Shown piece after piece: positions 1 to 13,596 of a stretch of DNA of 64,000 nucleotides. Position 1 is the stretch's first letter; each line of letters opens with the position of its first letter. A model generated the notes under the pieces. That model did no database searches and was not told where the DNA came from. It worked only from the letters and a program-made list of their open reading frames with translations. This DNA comes from Closterium sp. Naga37s-1. Its lineage: Eukaryota; Streptophyta; Zygnematophyceae; Desmidiales; Closteriaceae. A program made the translations under genes and the position numbers. The stretch is taken from NCBI GenBank assembly GCA_947471745.1, contig CANJKZ010000541.1, positions 248,001 to 312,000 on the forward strand, written 5' to 3'.

Positions 1-3000
1 GAGGTGAGTCAATCTCGCTGAGGTGAGTCAATCTCGCTGAGGTGAGTCAATCTCGCTGAGGTGAGTCAATCTCGCTGAGGTGAGTCAATCTCGCTGAGGT
101 GAGTCAATCTCGCTGAGGTGAGTCAATCTCGCTGAGGTGAGTCAATCTCGCTGAGGTGAGTCAATCTCGCTGAGGTGAGTCAATCTCGCTGAGGTGAGTC
201 AATCTCGCTGAGGTGAGTCAATCTCGCTGAGGTGAGTCAATCTCGCTGAGGTGAGTCAATCTCGCTGAGGTGAGTCAATCTCGCTGAGGTGAGTCAATCT
301 CGCTGAGGTGAGTCAATCTCGCTGAGGTGAGTCAATCTCGCTGAGGTGAGTCAATCTCGCTGAGGTGAGTCAATCTCGCTGGGGTGAGTCAATCTCGCTG
401 AGGGTGAGTCAATCTCGCTGAGGTGAGTCAATCTCGCTGAGGTGAGTCAATCTCGCTGAGGTGAGTCAATCTCGCTGAGGTGAGTCAATCTCGCTGAGGT
501 GAGTCAATCTCGCTGAGGTGAGTCAATCTCGCTGAGGTGAGTCAATCTCGCTGAGGTGAGTCAATCTCGCTGAGGTGAGTCAATCTCGCTGAGGTGAGTC
601 AATCTCGCTGAGGTGAGTCAATCTCGCTGAGGTGAGTCAATCTCGCTGAGGTGAGTCAATCTCGCTGAGGTGAGTCAATCTCGCTGAGGTGAGTCAATCT
701 CGCTGAGGTGAGTCAATCTCGCTGAGGTGAGTCAATCTCGCTGAGGTGAGTCAATCTCGCTGAGGTGAGTCAATCTCGCTGAGGTGAGTCAATCTCGCTG
801 AGGTGAGTCAATCTCGCTGAGGTGAGTCAATCTCGCTGAGGTGAGTCAATCTCGCTGAGGTGAGTCAATCTCGCTGAGGTGAGTCAATCTCGCTGAGGTG
901 AGTCAATCTCGCTGAGGTGAGTCAATCTCGCTGAGGTGAGTCAATCTCGCGGAGGTGAGTCAATCTCGCTGAGGTGAGTCAATCTCGCTGAGGTGAGTCA
1001 ATCTCGCTGAGGTGAGTCAATCTCGCTGAGGTGAGTCAATCTCGCTGAGGTGAGTCAATCTCGCTGAGGTGAGTCAATCTCGCTGAGGTGAGTCAATCTC
1101 GCTGAGGTGAGTCAATCTCGCTGAGGTGAGTCAATCTCGCTGAGGTGAGTCAATCTCGCTGAGGTGAGTCAATCTCGCTGAGGTGAGTCAATCTCGCTGA
1201 GGTGAGTCAATCTCGCTGAGGTGAGTCAATCTCGCTGAGGTGAGTCAATCTCGCTGAGGTGAGTCAATCTCGCTGAGGTGAGTCAATCTCGCTGAGGTGA
1301 GTCAATCTCGCTGAGGTGAGTCAATCTCGCTGAGGTGAGTCAATCTCGCTGAGGTGAGTCAATCTCGCTGAGGTGAGTCAATCTCGCTGAGGTGAGTCAA
1401 TCTCGCTGAGGTGAGTCAATCTCGCTGAGGTGAGTCAATCTCGCTGAGGTGAGTCAATCTCGCTGAGGTGAGTCAATCTCGCTGAGGTGAGTCAATCTCG
1501 CTGAGGTGAGTCAATCTCGCTGAGGTGAGTCAATCTCGCTGAGGTGAGTCAATCTCGCTGAGGTGAGTCAATCTCGCTGAGGTGAGTCAATCTCGCTGAG
1601 GTGAGTCAATCTCGCTGAGGTGAGTCAATCTCGCTGAGGTGAGTCAATCTCGCTGAGGTGAGTCAATCTCGCTGAGGTGAGTCAATCTCGCTGAGGTGAG
1701 TCAATCTCGCTGAGGTGAGTCAATCTCGCTGAGGTGAGTCAATCTCGCGGAGGTGAGTCAATCTCGCGGAGGTGAGTCAATCTCGCGGAGGTGAGTCAAT
1801 CTCGCTGAGGTGAGTCAATCTCGCTGAGGTGAGTCAATCTCGCTGAGGTGAGTCAATCTCGCGGAGGTGAGTCAATCTCGCTGAGGTGAGTCAATCTCGC
1901 TGAGGTGAGTCAATCTCGCTGAGGTGAGTCAATCTCGCTGAGGTGAGTCAATCTCGCTGAGGTGAGTCAATCTCGCTGAGGTGAGTCAATCTCGCTGAGG
2001 TGAGTCAATCTCGCTGAGGTGAGTCAATCTCGCTGAGGTGAGTCAATCTCGCGGAGGTGAGTCAATCTCGCTGAGGTGAGTCAATCTCGCTGAGGTGAGT
2101 CAATCTCGCTGAGGTGAGTCAATCTCGCGGAGGTGAGTCAATCTCGCTGAGGTGAGTCAATCTCGCTGAGGTGAGTCAATCTCGCTGAGGTGAGTCAATC
2201 TCGCTGAGGTGAGTCAATCTCGCTGAGGTGAGTCAATCTCGCTGAGGTGAGTCAATCTCGCTGAGGTGAGTCAATCTCGCTTAGGTGAGTCAATCTCGCT
2301 GAGGTGAGTCAATCTCGCTGAGGTGAGTCAATCTCGCTTAGGTGAGTCAATCTCGCTGAGGTGAGTCAATCTCGCTGGGGTGAGTCAATCTCGCTGAGGT
2401 GAGTCAATCTCGCTGAGGTGAGTCAATCTCGCTGAGGTGAGTCAATCTCGCTGAGGTGAGTCAATCTCGCTGAGGTGAGTCAATCTCGCTGAGGTGAGTC
2501 AATCTCGCTGAGGTGAGTCAATCTCGCTGAGGTGAGTCAATCTCGCTGAGGTGAGTCAATCTCGCTGAGGTGAGTCAATCTCGCTGAGGTGAGTCAATCT
2601 CGCTGAGGTGAGTCAATCTCGCTGAGGTGAGTCAATCTCGCTGAGGTGAGTCAATCTCGCGGAGGTGAGTCAATCTCGCGGAGGTGAGTCAATCTCGCGG
2701 AGGTGAGTCAATCTCGCTGAGGTATCTCGCTGAGGTGAGTCAATCTCGCGGAGGTGAGTCAATCTCGCTGAGGTGAGTCAATCTCGCTGAGGTGAGTCAA
2801 TCTCGCTGAGGTGAGTCAATCTCGCTGAGGTGAGTCAATCTCGCTGAGGTGAGTCAATCTCGCTGAGGTGAGTCAATCTCGCTGAGGTGAGTCAATCTCG
2901 CTGAGGTGAGTCAATCTCGCTGAGGTGAGTCAATCTCGCTGAGGTGAGTCAATCTCGCTGAGGTGAGTCAATCTCGCTGAGGTGAGTCAATCTCGCTGAG

Positions 3001-6000
3001 GTGAGTCAATCTCGCTGAGGTGAGTCAATCTCGCTGAGGTGAGTCAATCTCGCTGAGGTGAGTCAATCTCGCTGAGGTGAGTCAATCTCGCTGAGGTGAG
3101 TCAATCTCGCTGAGGTGAGTCAATCTCGCTGAGGTGAGTCAATCTCGCTGAGGTGAGTCAATCTCGCTGAGGTGAGTCAATCTCGCTGAGGTGAGTCAAT
3201 CTCGCTGAGGTGAGTCAATCTCGCTGAGGTGAGTCAATCTCGCTGAGGTGAGTCAATCTCGCTGAGGTGAGTCAATCTCGCTGGGGTGAGTCAATCTCGC
3301 TGGGGTGAGTCAATCTCGCTGAGGTGAGTCAATCTCGCTGAGGTGAGTCAATCTCGCTGAGGTGAGTCAATCTCGCTGAGGTGAGTCAATCTCGCTGAGG
3401 TGAGTCAATCTCGCTGAGGTGAGTCAATCTCGCTGAGGTGAGTCAATCTCGCTGAGGTGAGTCAATCTCGCTGAGGTGAGTCAATCTCGCTGAGGTGAGT
3501 CAATCTCGCTGAGGTGGGTCAATCTCGCTGAGGTGGGTCAATCTCGCTGAGGTGAGTCAATCTCGCTGAGGTGAGTCAATCTCGCTGAGGTGAGTCAATC
3601 TCGCTGAGGTGAGTCAATCTCGCTGAGGTGAGTTCAATCTCGCTGAGGTGAGTCAATCTCGCTGAGGTGAGTCAATCTCGCTGAGGTGAGTCAATCTCGC
3701 TGAGGTGAGTCAATCTCGCTGAGGTGAGTCAATCTCGCTGAGGTGAGTCAATCTCGCTGAGGTGAGTCAATCTCGCTGAGGTGAGTCAATCTCGCTGAGG
3801 TGAGTCAATCTCGCTGAGGTGAGTCAATCTCGCTGAGGTGAGTCAATCTCGCTGAGGTGAGTCAATCTCGCTGAGGTGAGTCAATCTCGCTGAGGTGAGT
3901 CAATCTCGCTGAGGTGAGTCAATCTCGCTGAGGTGAGTCAATCTCGCTGAGGTGAGTCAATCTCGCTGAGGTGAGTCAATCTCGCTGAGGTGAGTCAATC
4001 TCGCGGAGGTGAGTCAATCTCGCGGAGGTGAGTCAATCTCGCTGAGGTGAGTCAATCTCGCTGAGGTGAGTCAATCTCGCTGAGGTGAGTCAATCTCGCT
4101 GAGGTGAGTCAATCTCGCTGAGGTGAGTCAATCTCGCTGAGGTGAGTCAATCTCGCTGAGGTGAGTCAATCTCGCTGAGGTGAGTCAATCTCGCTGAGGT
4201 GAGTCAATCTCGCTGAGGTGAGTCAATCTCGCTGAGGTGAGTCAATCTCGCTGAGGTGAGTCAATCTCGCTGAGGTGAGTCAATCTCGCTGAGGTGAGTC
4301 AATCTCGCTGAGGTGAGTCAATCTCGCTGAGGTGAGTCAATCTCGCTGAGGTGAGTCAATCTCGCTGAGGTGAGTCAATCTCGCTGAGGTGAGTCAATCT
4401 CGCTGAGGTGAGTCAATCTCGCTGAGGTGAGTCAATCTCGCTGAGGTGAGTCAATCTCGCTGAGGTGAGTCAATCTCGCTGAGGTGAGTCAATCTCGCTG
4501 AGGTGAGTCAATCTCGCTGAGGTGAGTCAATCTCGCTGAGGTGAGTCAATCTCGCTGAGGTGAGTCAATCTCGCTGAGGTGAGTCAATCTCGCTGAGGTG
4601 AGTCAATCTCGCTGAGGTGAGTCAATCTCGCTGAGGTGAGTCAATCTCGCTGAGGTGAGTCAATCTCGCTGAGGTGAGTCAATCTCGCTGAGGTGAGTCA
4701 ATCTCGCTGAGGTGAGTCAATCTCGCTGGGGTGAGTCAATCTCGCTGGGGTGAGTCAATCTCGCTGGGGTGAGTCAATCTCGCTGAGGTGAGTCAATCTC
4801 GCTGAGGTGAGTCAATCTCGCTGAGGTGAGTCAATCTCGCTGAGGTGAGTCAATCTCGCTGAGGTGAGTCAATCTCGCTGAGGTGAGTCAATCTCGCTGA
4901 GGTGAGTCAATCTCGCTGAGGTGAGTCAATCTCGCTGAGGTGAGTCAATCTCGCTGAGGTGGGTCAATCTCGCTGAGGTGGGTCAATCTCGCTGAGGTGG
5001 GTCAATCTCGCTGAGGTGAGTCAATCTCGCTGAGGTGAGTCAATCTCGCTGAGGTGAGTCAATCTCGCTGAGGTGAGTCAATCTCGCTGAGGTGAGTCAA
5101 TCTCGCTGAGGTGAGTCAATCTCGCTGAGGTGAGTCAATCTCGCTGAGGTGAGTCAATCTCGCTGAGGTGAGTCAATCTCGCGGAGGTGAGTCAATCTCG
5201 CTGAGGTGAGTCAATCTCGCTGAGGTGAGTCAATCTCGCTGAGGTGAGTCAATCTCGCTGAGGTGAGTCAATCTCGCTGAGGTGAGTCAATCTCGCTGAG
5301 GTGAGTCAATCTCGCTGAGGTGAGTCAATCTCGCTGAGGTGAGTCAATCTCGCTGAGGTGAGTCAATCTCGCTGAGGTGAGTCAATCTCGCTGAGGTGAG
5401 TCAATCTCGCTGAGGTGAGTCAATCTCGCTGAGGGTGAGTCAATCTCGCTGGGGTGAGTCAATCTCGCTGGGGTGAGTCAATCTCGCTGGGTGAGTCAAT
5501 CTCGCTGAGGTGAGTCAATCTCGCTGAGGTGAGTCAATCTCGCTGAGGTGAGTCAATCTCGCTGAGGTGAGTCAATCTCGCTGAGGTGAGTCAATCTCGC
5601 TGAGGTGAGTCAATCTCGCTGAGGTGAGTCAATCTCGCTGAGGTGAGTCACATCTCGCTGAGGGGAGTCAATCTCGCTGAGGTGAGTCAATCTCGCTGAG
5701 GTGAGTCAATCTCGCTGAGGTGAGTCAATCTCGCTGAGGTGAGTCAATCTCGCTGAGGTGAGTCAATCTCGCTGAGGTGAGTCAATCTCGCTGAGGTGAG
5801 TCAATCTCGCTGAGGTGAGTCAATCTCGCTGAGGTGAGTCAATCTCGCTGAGGTGAGTCAATCTCGCTGAGGTGAGTCAATCTCGCTGAGGTGAGTCAAT
5901 CTCGCTGAGGTGAGTCAATCTCGCTGAGGTGAGTCAATCTCGCTGAGGTGAGTCAATCTCGCTGAGGTGAGTCAATCTCGCTGAGGTGAGTCAATCTCGC

Positions 6001-9000
6001 TGAGGTGAGTCAATCTCGCTGAGGTGAGTCAATCTCGCTGAGGTGAGTCAATCTCGCTGAGGTGAGTCAATCTCGCTGAGGTGAGTCAATCTCGCTGAGG
6101 TGAGTCAATCTCGCTGAGGTGAGTCAATCTCGCTGGGGTGAGTCAATCTCGCTGAGGTGAGTCAATCTCGCTGAGGTGAGTCAATCTCGCTGGGTGAGTC
6201 AATCTCGCTGAGGTGAGTCAATCTCGCTGAGGTGAGTCAATCTCGCTGAGGTATTCATCTCGCTGAGGTGAGTCAATCTCGCTGAGGTGAGTCAATCTCG
6301 CTGAGGTGAGTCAATCTCGCTGAGGTGAGTCAATCTCGCTGAGGTGAGTCAATCTCGCTGAGGTGAGTCAATCTCGCTGAGGTGAGTCAATCTCGCTGAG
6401 GTGAGTCAATCTCGCTGAGGTGAGTCAATCTCGCTGAGGTGAGTCAATCTCGCTGAGGTGAGTCAATCTCGCTGAGGTGAGTCAATCTCGCTGAGGTGAG
6501 TCAATCTCGCTGAGGTGAGTCAATCTCGCTGAGGTGAGTCAATCTCGCTGAGGTGAGTCAATCTCGCTGAGGTGAGTCAATCTCGCTGAGGTGAGTCAAT
6601 CTCGCTGAGGTGAGTCAATCTCGCTGAGGTGAGTCAATCTCGCTGAGGTGAGTCAATCTCGCGGAGGTGAGTCAATCTCGCGGAGGTGAGTCAATCTCGC
6701 TGAGGTGAGTCAATCTCGCTGAGGTGAGTCAATCTCGCTGAGGTGAGTCAATCTCGCTGAGGTGAGTCAATCTCGCTGAGGTGAGTCAATCTCGCTGAGG
6801 TGAGTCAATCTCGCTGAGGTGAGTCAATCTCGCTGAGGTGAGTCAATCTCGCTGAGGTGAGTCAATCTCGCTGAGGTGAGTCAATCTCGCTGAGGTGAGT
6901 CAATCTCGCTGAGGTGAGTCAATCTCGCTGAGGTGAGTCAATCTCGCTGAGGTGAGTCAATCTCGCTGAGGTGAGTCAATCTCGCTGAGGTGGGTCAATC
7001 TCGCTGAGGTGAGTCAATCTCGCTGAGGTGAGTCAATCTCGCTGAGGTGAGTCAATCTCGCTGAGGTGAGTCAATCTCGCTGAGGTGAGTCAATCTCGCT
7101 GAGGTGAGTCAATCTCGCTGAGGTGAGTCAATCTCGCTGAGGTGAGTCAATCTCGCTGAGGTGAGTCAATCTCGCTGAGGTGAGTCAATCTCGCTGGGGT
7201 GAGTCAATCTCGCTGGGGTGAGTCAATCTCGCTGGGGTGAGTCAATCTCGCTGAGGTGAGTCAATCTCGCTGAGGTGAGTCAATCTCGCTGAGGTGAGTC
7301 AATCTCGCTGAGGTGAGTTCAATCTCGCTGAGGTGAGTCAATCTCGCTGAGGTGAGTCAATCTCGCTGAGGTGAGTCAATCTCGCTGAGGTGAGTCAATC
7401 TCGCTGAGGTGAGTCAATCTCGCTGAGGTGAGTCAATCTCGCTGAGGTGAGTCAATCTCGCTGAGGTGAGTCAATCTCGCTGAGGTGAGTCAATCTCGCT
7501 GAGGTGAGTCAATCTCGCTGGGGTGAGTCAATCTCGCTGAGGTGAGTCAATCTCGCTGAGGTGAGTCAATCTCGCTGGGGTGAGTCAATCTCGCTGGGGT
7601 GAGTCAATCTCGCTGGGGTGAGTCAATCTCGCTGAGGTGAGTCAATCTCGCTGAGGTGAGTCAATCTCGCTGAGGTGAGTCAATCTCGCTGAGGTGAGTC
7701 AATCTCGCTGAGGTGAGTCAATCTCGCTGAGGTGAGTCAATCTCGCTGAGGTGAGTCAATCTCGCTGAGGTGAGTCAATCTCGCTGAGGTGAGTCAATCT
7801 CGCTGAGGTGGGTCAATCTCGCTGAGGTGGGTCAATCTCGCTGAGGTGGGTCAATCTCGCTGAGGTGAGTCAATCTCGCTGAGGTGAGTCAATCTCGCTG
7901 AGGTGAGTCAATCTCGCTGAGGTGAGTCAATCTCGCTGAGGTGAGTCAATCTCGCTGAGGTGAGTCAATCTCGCTGAGGTGAGTCAATCTCGCTGAGGGG
8001 AGTCAATCTCGCTGAGGTGAGTCAATCTCGCTGAGGTGAGTCAATCTCGCTGAGGTGAGTCAATCTCGCTGAGGTGAGTCAATCTCGCTGAGGTGAGTCA
8101 ATCTCGCTGAGGTGAGTCAATCTCGCTGAGGTGAGTCAATCTCGCTGAGGTGAGTCAATCTCGCTGAGGTGAGTCAATCTCGCTGAGGTGAGTCAATCTC
8201 GCTGAGGTGAGTCAATCTCGCTGAGGTGAGTCAATCTCGCTGAGGTGAGTCAATCTCGCTGAGGTGAGTCAATCTCGCTGAGGTGAGTCAATCTCGCTGA
8301 GGTGAGTCAATCTCGCTGAGGTGAGTCAATCTCGCTGAGGTGAGTCAATCTCGCTGAGGTGAGTCAATCTCGCTGAGGTGAGTCAATCTCGCTGAGGTGA
8401 GTCAATCTCGCTGAGGTGAGTCAATCTCGCTGAGGTGAGTCAATCTCGCTGAGGGTGAGTCAATCTCGCTGAGGTGAGTCAATCTCGCTGAGGTGAGTCA
8501 ATCTCGCTGGGTGAGTCAATCTCGCTGGGGTGAGTCAATCTCGCTGAGGTGAGTCAATCTCGCTGAGGTGAGTCAATCTCGCTGAGGTGAGTCAATCTCG
8601 CTGAGGTGAGTCAATCTCGCTGAGGTGAGTCAATCTCGCTGAGGTGAGTCAATCTCGCTGAGGTGAGTCAATCTCGCTGAGGTGAGTCAATCTCGCTGAG
8701 GTGAGTCAATCTCGCTGAGGTGAGTCAATCTCGCTGAGGTGAGTCAATCTCGCTGAGGTGAGTCAATCTCGCTGAGGTGAGTCAATCTCGCTGAGGTGAG
8801 TCAATCTCGCTGAGGTGAGTCAATCTCGCTGAGGTGAGTCAATCTCGCTGAGGTGAGTCAATCTCGCTGAGGTGAGTCAATCTCGCTGAGGTGAGTCAAT
8901 CTCGCTGAGGTGAGTCAATCTCGCTGAGGTGAGTCAATCTCGCTGAGGTGAGTCAATCTCGCTGAGGTGAGTCAATCTCGCTGAGGTGAGTCAATCTCGC

Positions 9001-12000
9001 TGAGGTGAGTCAATCTCGCGGAGGTGAGTCAATCTCGCGGAGGTGAGTCAATCTCGCTGAGGTGAGTCAATCTCGCTGAGGTGAGTCAATCTCGCTGAGG
9101 TGAGTCAATCTCGCTGAGGTGAGTCAATCTCGCTGAGGTGAGTCAATCTCGCTGAGGTGAGTCAATCTCGCTGAGGTGAGTCAATCTCGCTGAGGTGAGT
9201 CAATCTCGCTGAGGTGAGTCAATCTCGCTGAGGTGAGTCAATCTCGCTGAGGTGAGTCAATCTCGCTGAGGTGAGTCAATCTCGCTGAGGTGAGTCAATC
9301 TCGCTGAGGTGAGTCAATCTCGCTGAGGTGAGTCAATCTCGCTGAGGTGGGTCAATCTCGCTGAGGTGAGTCAATCTCGCTGAGGTGAGTCAATCTCGCT
9401 GAGGTGAGTCAATCTCGCTGAGGTGAGTCAATCTCGCTGAGGTGAGTCAATCTCGCTGAGGTGAGTCAATCTCGCTGAGGTGAGTCAATCTCGCTGAGGT
9501 GAGTCAATCTCGCTGAGGTGAGTCAATCTCGCTGAGGTGAGTCAATCTCGCTGGGGTGAGTCAATCTCGCTGGGGTGAGTCAATCTCGCTGGGGTGAGTC
9601 AATCTCGCTGAGGTGAGTCAATCTCGCTGAGGTGAGTCAATCTCGCTGAGGTGAGTCAATCTCGCTGAGGTGAGTCAATCTCGCTGAGGTGAGTCAATCT
9701 CGCTGAGGTGAGTCAATCTCGCTGAGGTGAGTCAATCTCGCTGAGGTGAGTCAATCTCGCTGAGGTGAGTCATCTTCGCTGAGGTGAGTCAATCTCGCTG
9801 AGGTGAGTCAATCTCGCTGAGGTGAGTCAATCTCGCTGAGGTGAGTCAATCTCGCTGAGGTGAGTCAATCTCGCTGAGGTGAGTCAATCTCGCTGAGGGT
9901 GAGTCAATCTCGCTGAGGTGAGTCAATCTCGCTGAGGTGAGTCAATCTCGCTGGGGTGAGTCAATCTCGCTGGGGTGAGTCAATCTCGCTGGGTGAGTCA
10001 ATCTCGCTGAGGTGAGTCAATCTCGCTGAGGTGAGTCAATCTCGCTGAGGTGAGTCAATCTCGCTGAGGTGAGTCAATCTCGCTGAGGTGAGTCAATCTC
10101 GCTGAGGTGAGTCAATCTCGCTGAGGTGAGTCAATCTCGCTGAGGTGAGTCAATCTCGCTGAGGTGAGTCAATCCTCGCTGAGGTGGGTCAATCTCGCTG
10201 AGGTGGGTCAATCTCGCTGAGGTGAGGTCAATCTCGCTGAGGTGAGTCAATCTCGCTGAGGTGAGTCAATCTCGCTGAGGTGAGTCAATCTCGCTGAGGT
10301 GAGTCAATCTCGCTGAGGTGAGTCAATCTCGCTGAGGTGAGTCAATCTCGCTGAGGTGAGTCAATCTCGCTGAGGTGAGTCAATCTCGCTGAGGTGAGTC
10401 AATCTCGCTGAGGTGAGTCAATCTCGCTGAGGTGAGTCAATCTCGCTGAGGTGAGTCAATCTCGCTGAGGTGAGTCAATCTCGCTGAGGTGAGTCAATCT
10501 CGCTGAGGTGAGTCAATCTCGCTGAGGTGAGTCAATCTCGCTGAGGTGAGTCAATCTCGCTGAGGTGAGTCAATCTCGCTGAGGTGAGTCAATCTCGCTG
10601 AGGTGAGTCAATCTCGCTGGGGTGAGTCAATCTCGCTGGGGTGAGTCAATCTCGCTGGGGTGAGTCAATCTCGCTGAGGTGAGTCAATCTCGCTGAGGTG
10701 AGTCAATCTCGCTGAGGTGAGTCAATCTCGCTGAGGTGAGTCAATCTCGCTGAGGTGAGTCAATCTCGCTGAGGTGAGTCAATCTCGCTGAGGTGAGTCA
10801 ATCTCGCTGAGGTGAGTCAATCTCGCTGAGGGGAGTCAATCTCGCTGAGGTGAGTCAATCTCGCTGAGGTGAGTCAATCTCGCTGAGGTGAGTCAATCTC
10901 GCTGAGGTGAGTCAATCTCGCTGAGGTGAGTCAATCTCGCTGAGGTGAGTCAATCTCGCTGAGGTGAGTCAATCTCGCTGAGGTGAGTCAATCTCGCTGA
11001 GGTGAGTCAATCTCGCTGAGGTGAGTCAATCTCGCTGAGGTGAGTCAATCTCGCTGAGGTGAGTCAATCTCGCTGAGGTGAGTCAATCTCGCTGAGGTGA
11101 GTCAATCTCGCTGAGGTGAGTCAATCTCGCCTGAGGTGAGTCAATCTCGCTGAGGTGAGTCAATCTCGCTGAGGTGAGTCAATCTCGCTGAGGTGAGTCA
11201 ATCTCGCTGAGGCGAGTCAATCTCGCTGAGGCGAGTCAATCTCGCTGAGGCGAGTCAATCTCGCTGAGGTGAGTCAATCTCGCTGAGGTGAGTCAATCTC
11301 GCTGAGGTGAGTCAATCTCGCTGGGGTGAGTCAATCTCGCTGGGGTGAGTCAATCTCGCTGAGGTGAGTCAATCTCGCTGAGGTGAGTCAATCTCGCTGA
11401 GGTGAGTCAATCTCGCTGAGGTGAGTCAATCTCGCTGAGGTGAGTCAATCTCGCTGAGGTGAGTCAATCTCGCTGAGGTGAGTCAATCTCGCTGAGGTGA
11501 GTCAATCTCGCTGAGGTGAGTCAATCTCGCTGAGGTGAGTCAATCTCGCTGAGGTGAGTCAATCTCGCTGAGGTGAGTCAATCTCGCTGAGGTGAGTCAA
11601 TCTCGCTGAGGTGAGTCAATCTCGCTGAGGTGAGTCAATCTCGCTGAGGTGAGTCAATCTCGCTGAGGTGAGTCAATCTCGCTGAGGTGAGTCAATCTCG
11701 CTGAGGTGAGTCAATCTCGCTGAGGTGAGTCAATCTCGCTGAGGCGAGTCAATCTCGCTGAGGCGAGTCAATCTCGCTGAGGTGAGTCAATCTCGCTGAG
11801 GTGAGTCAATCTCGCTGAGGTGAGTCAATCTCGCTGGGGTGAGTCAATCTCGCTGGGGTGAGTCAATCTCGCTGAGGTGAGTCAATCTCGCTGAGGTGAG
11901 TCAATCTCGCTGAGGTGAGTCAATCTCGCTGAGGTGAGTCAATCTCGCTGAGGTGAGTCAATCTCGCTGAGGTGAGTCAATCTCGCTGAGGTGAGTCAAT

Positions 12001-12984
12001 CTCGCTGAGGTGAGTCAATCTCGCTGAGGTGAGTCAATCTCGCTGAGGTGAGTCAATCTCGCTGAGGTGAGTCAATCTCGCTGAGGTGAGTCAATCTCGC
12101 TGAGGTGAGTCAATCTCGCTGAGGTGAGTCAATCTCGCTGAGGTGAGTCAATCTCGCTGAGGTGAGTCAATCTCGCTGAGGTGAGTCAATCTCGCTGAGG
12201 TGAGTCAATCTCGCTGAGGTGAGTCAATCTCGCTGAGGTGAGTCAATCTCGCTGAGGTGAGTCAATCTCGCTGAGGTGAGTCAATCTCGCTGAGGTGAGT
12301 CAATCTCGCTGAGGTGAGTCAATCTCGCTGAGGTGAGTCAATCTCGCTGAGGTGAGTCAATCTCGCTGAGGTGAGTCAATCTCGCTGAGGTGAGTCAATC
12401 TCGCTGAGGTGAGTCAATCTCGCTGAGGTGAGTCAATCTCGCTGAGGTGAGTCAATCTCGCTGAGGTGAGTCAATCTCGCTGAGGTGAGTCAATCTCGCT
12501 GAGGTGAGTCAATCTCGCTGAGGTGAGTCAATCTCGCTGAGGTGAGTCAATCTCGCTGAGGTGAGTCAATCTCGCTGAGGTGAGTCAATCTCGCTGAGGT
12601 GAGTCAATCTCGCTGAGGTGAGTCAATCTCGCTGAGGTGAGTCAATCTCGCTGAGGTGAGTCAATCTCGCTGAGGTGAGTCAATCTCGCTGAGGTGAGTC
12701 AATCTCGCTGAGGTGAGTCAATCTCGCTGAGGTGAGTCAATCTCGCTGAGGTGAGTCAATCTCGCTGAGGTGAGTCAATCTCGCTTAGGTGAGTCAATCT
12801 CGCTGAGGTGAGTCAATCTCGCTGAGGTGAGTCAATCTCGCTGAGGTGAGTCAATCTCGCTGAGGTGAGTCAATCTCGCTGAGGTGAGTCAATCTCGCTG
12901 AGGTGAGTCAATCTCGCTGAGGTGAGTCAATCTCGCTGAGGTGAGTCAATCTCGCTTAGGTGAGTCAATCTCGCTTAGGTGAGT
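1..12984 (+). repeat. 19-bp tandem array, about 680 copies, truncated by left window edge
   Basis: The unit GAGGTGAGTCAATCTCGCT repeats head to tail with period 19 from base 1 to about 12984, so the array continues left of the window. Variants are few and often clustered in neighbouring copies: GCGGAGG, GCTGGGG, GCTTAGG, GGTGGGT and GGCGAGT forms, plus a few one-base indels (for example near 2723, 5490, 6252, 10173). Runs of the same variant in two to four adjacent copies point to local spread by unequal exchange or slippage. Every unit holds GCTGAG|GTGAGT, a near-ideal plant 5' splice site. Because 19 is not a multiple of 3 and TGA recurs, no reading frame stays open. The array lies directly upstream of the last RPT4 exons in the same orientation and is most simply an expanded intron. 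Confidence 0.97.
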
Positions 12985-13272
12985 TGCCGCAAGGCTTCAG
13001 CTGGCTGAGGTGAACTCGTCTTCGCATTACCCCATTCCTCCTCTTCTTCCCCTGTCGCAATCATCTCCCTCCCTATTCCCCCTTCCCCTCCCCTGTTCTA
13101 TCCACCCTTTGTGCCATTTTCCGGTATCTCCTCTCCTCTATGAGCGCATATCTGAGAGCCCTTGAAAGCACGACATATCAGGGATGCCCGACCTGCTTGA
13201 TTTTCTTACCTCATCCATACCAACCCCATCTGGTTGGCATACCAACTCACACCGGGTTGGCTGTGCATGCAG

Positions 13273-13596
13273 GGCTTTAACGGGGCTGATCTGCGCAACG
13301 TGTGCACGGAGGCGGGCATGTTTGCCATCAGAGACGATCGCGACTATGTTGTGCATGAGGACTTCATGAAGGTGAGTGCTGTCAGGCGCACATTGTCTGA
13401 TATTTGGTGGTTTTGCTAGTGCATGGAAAAGAAGCTGATGTATTTCAACTTGCGTTCACTTTTTTATCAAAATATATAATTTCACCCTTTTTTTTTTCTT
13501 TTTTTTCTTTTTTTCCTACAGGCAGTGCGCAAGATCACGGATGCCAAGAAATTGGAGTCAAGTGCTTCTTACTCAGCGGACTTTGGAAAGGACTGA
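13273..13596 (+). CDS. RPT4: 26S proteasome regulatory ATPase subunit RPT4 (10B), last two exons
   Basis: Two exons encode the C-terminal 57 residues. Exon 13273-13371 (99 nt, phase 0) follows a TGCAG acceptor and ends AAG|GTGAGT; it reads [20 protein letters not shown] and then an [11 protein letters not shown] segment. Exon 13522-13596 follows CTACAG and reads [14 protein letters not shown] to SADFGKD and a TGA stop. This is the end of the AAA+ ATPase and C-terminal helical domain of the RPT4/PSMC6 type, a ring subunit of the 19S particle that unfolds substrates for the 20S core. In homologues GFNGADL is preceded by K-L-A-E; CTGGCTGAG at 13001-13009 could encode L-A-E just before a GTGAAC donor, but it may equally be a degenerate copy of the repeat edge. 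The rest of the gene lies left of the window, beyond the 19-bp array. Confidence 0.9.

Noticed and set aside
1..12984. CRISPR-like array
   Set aside because: Units are contiguous without unique spacers and the context is a spliced eukaryotic gene.
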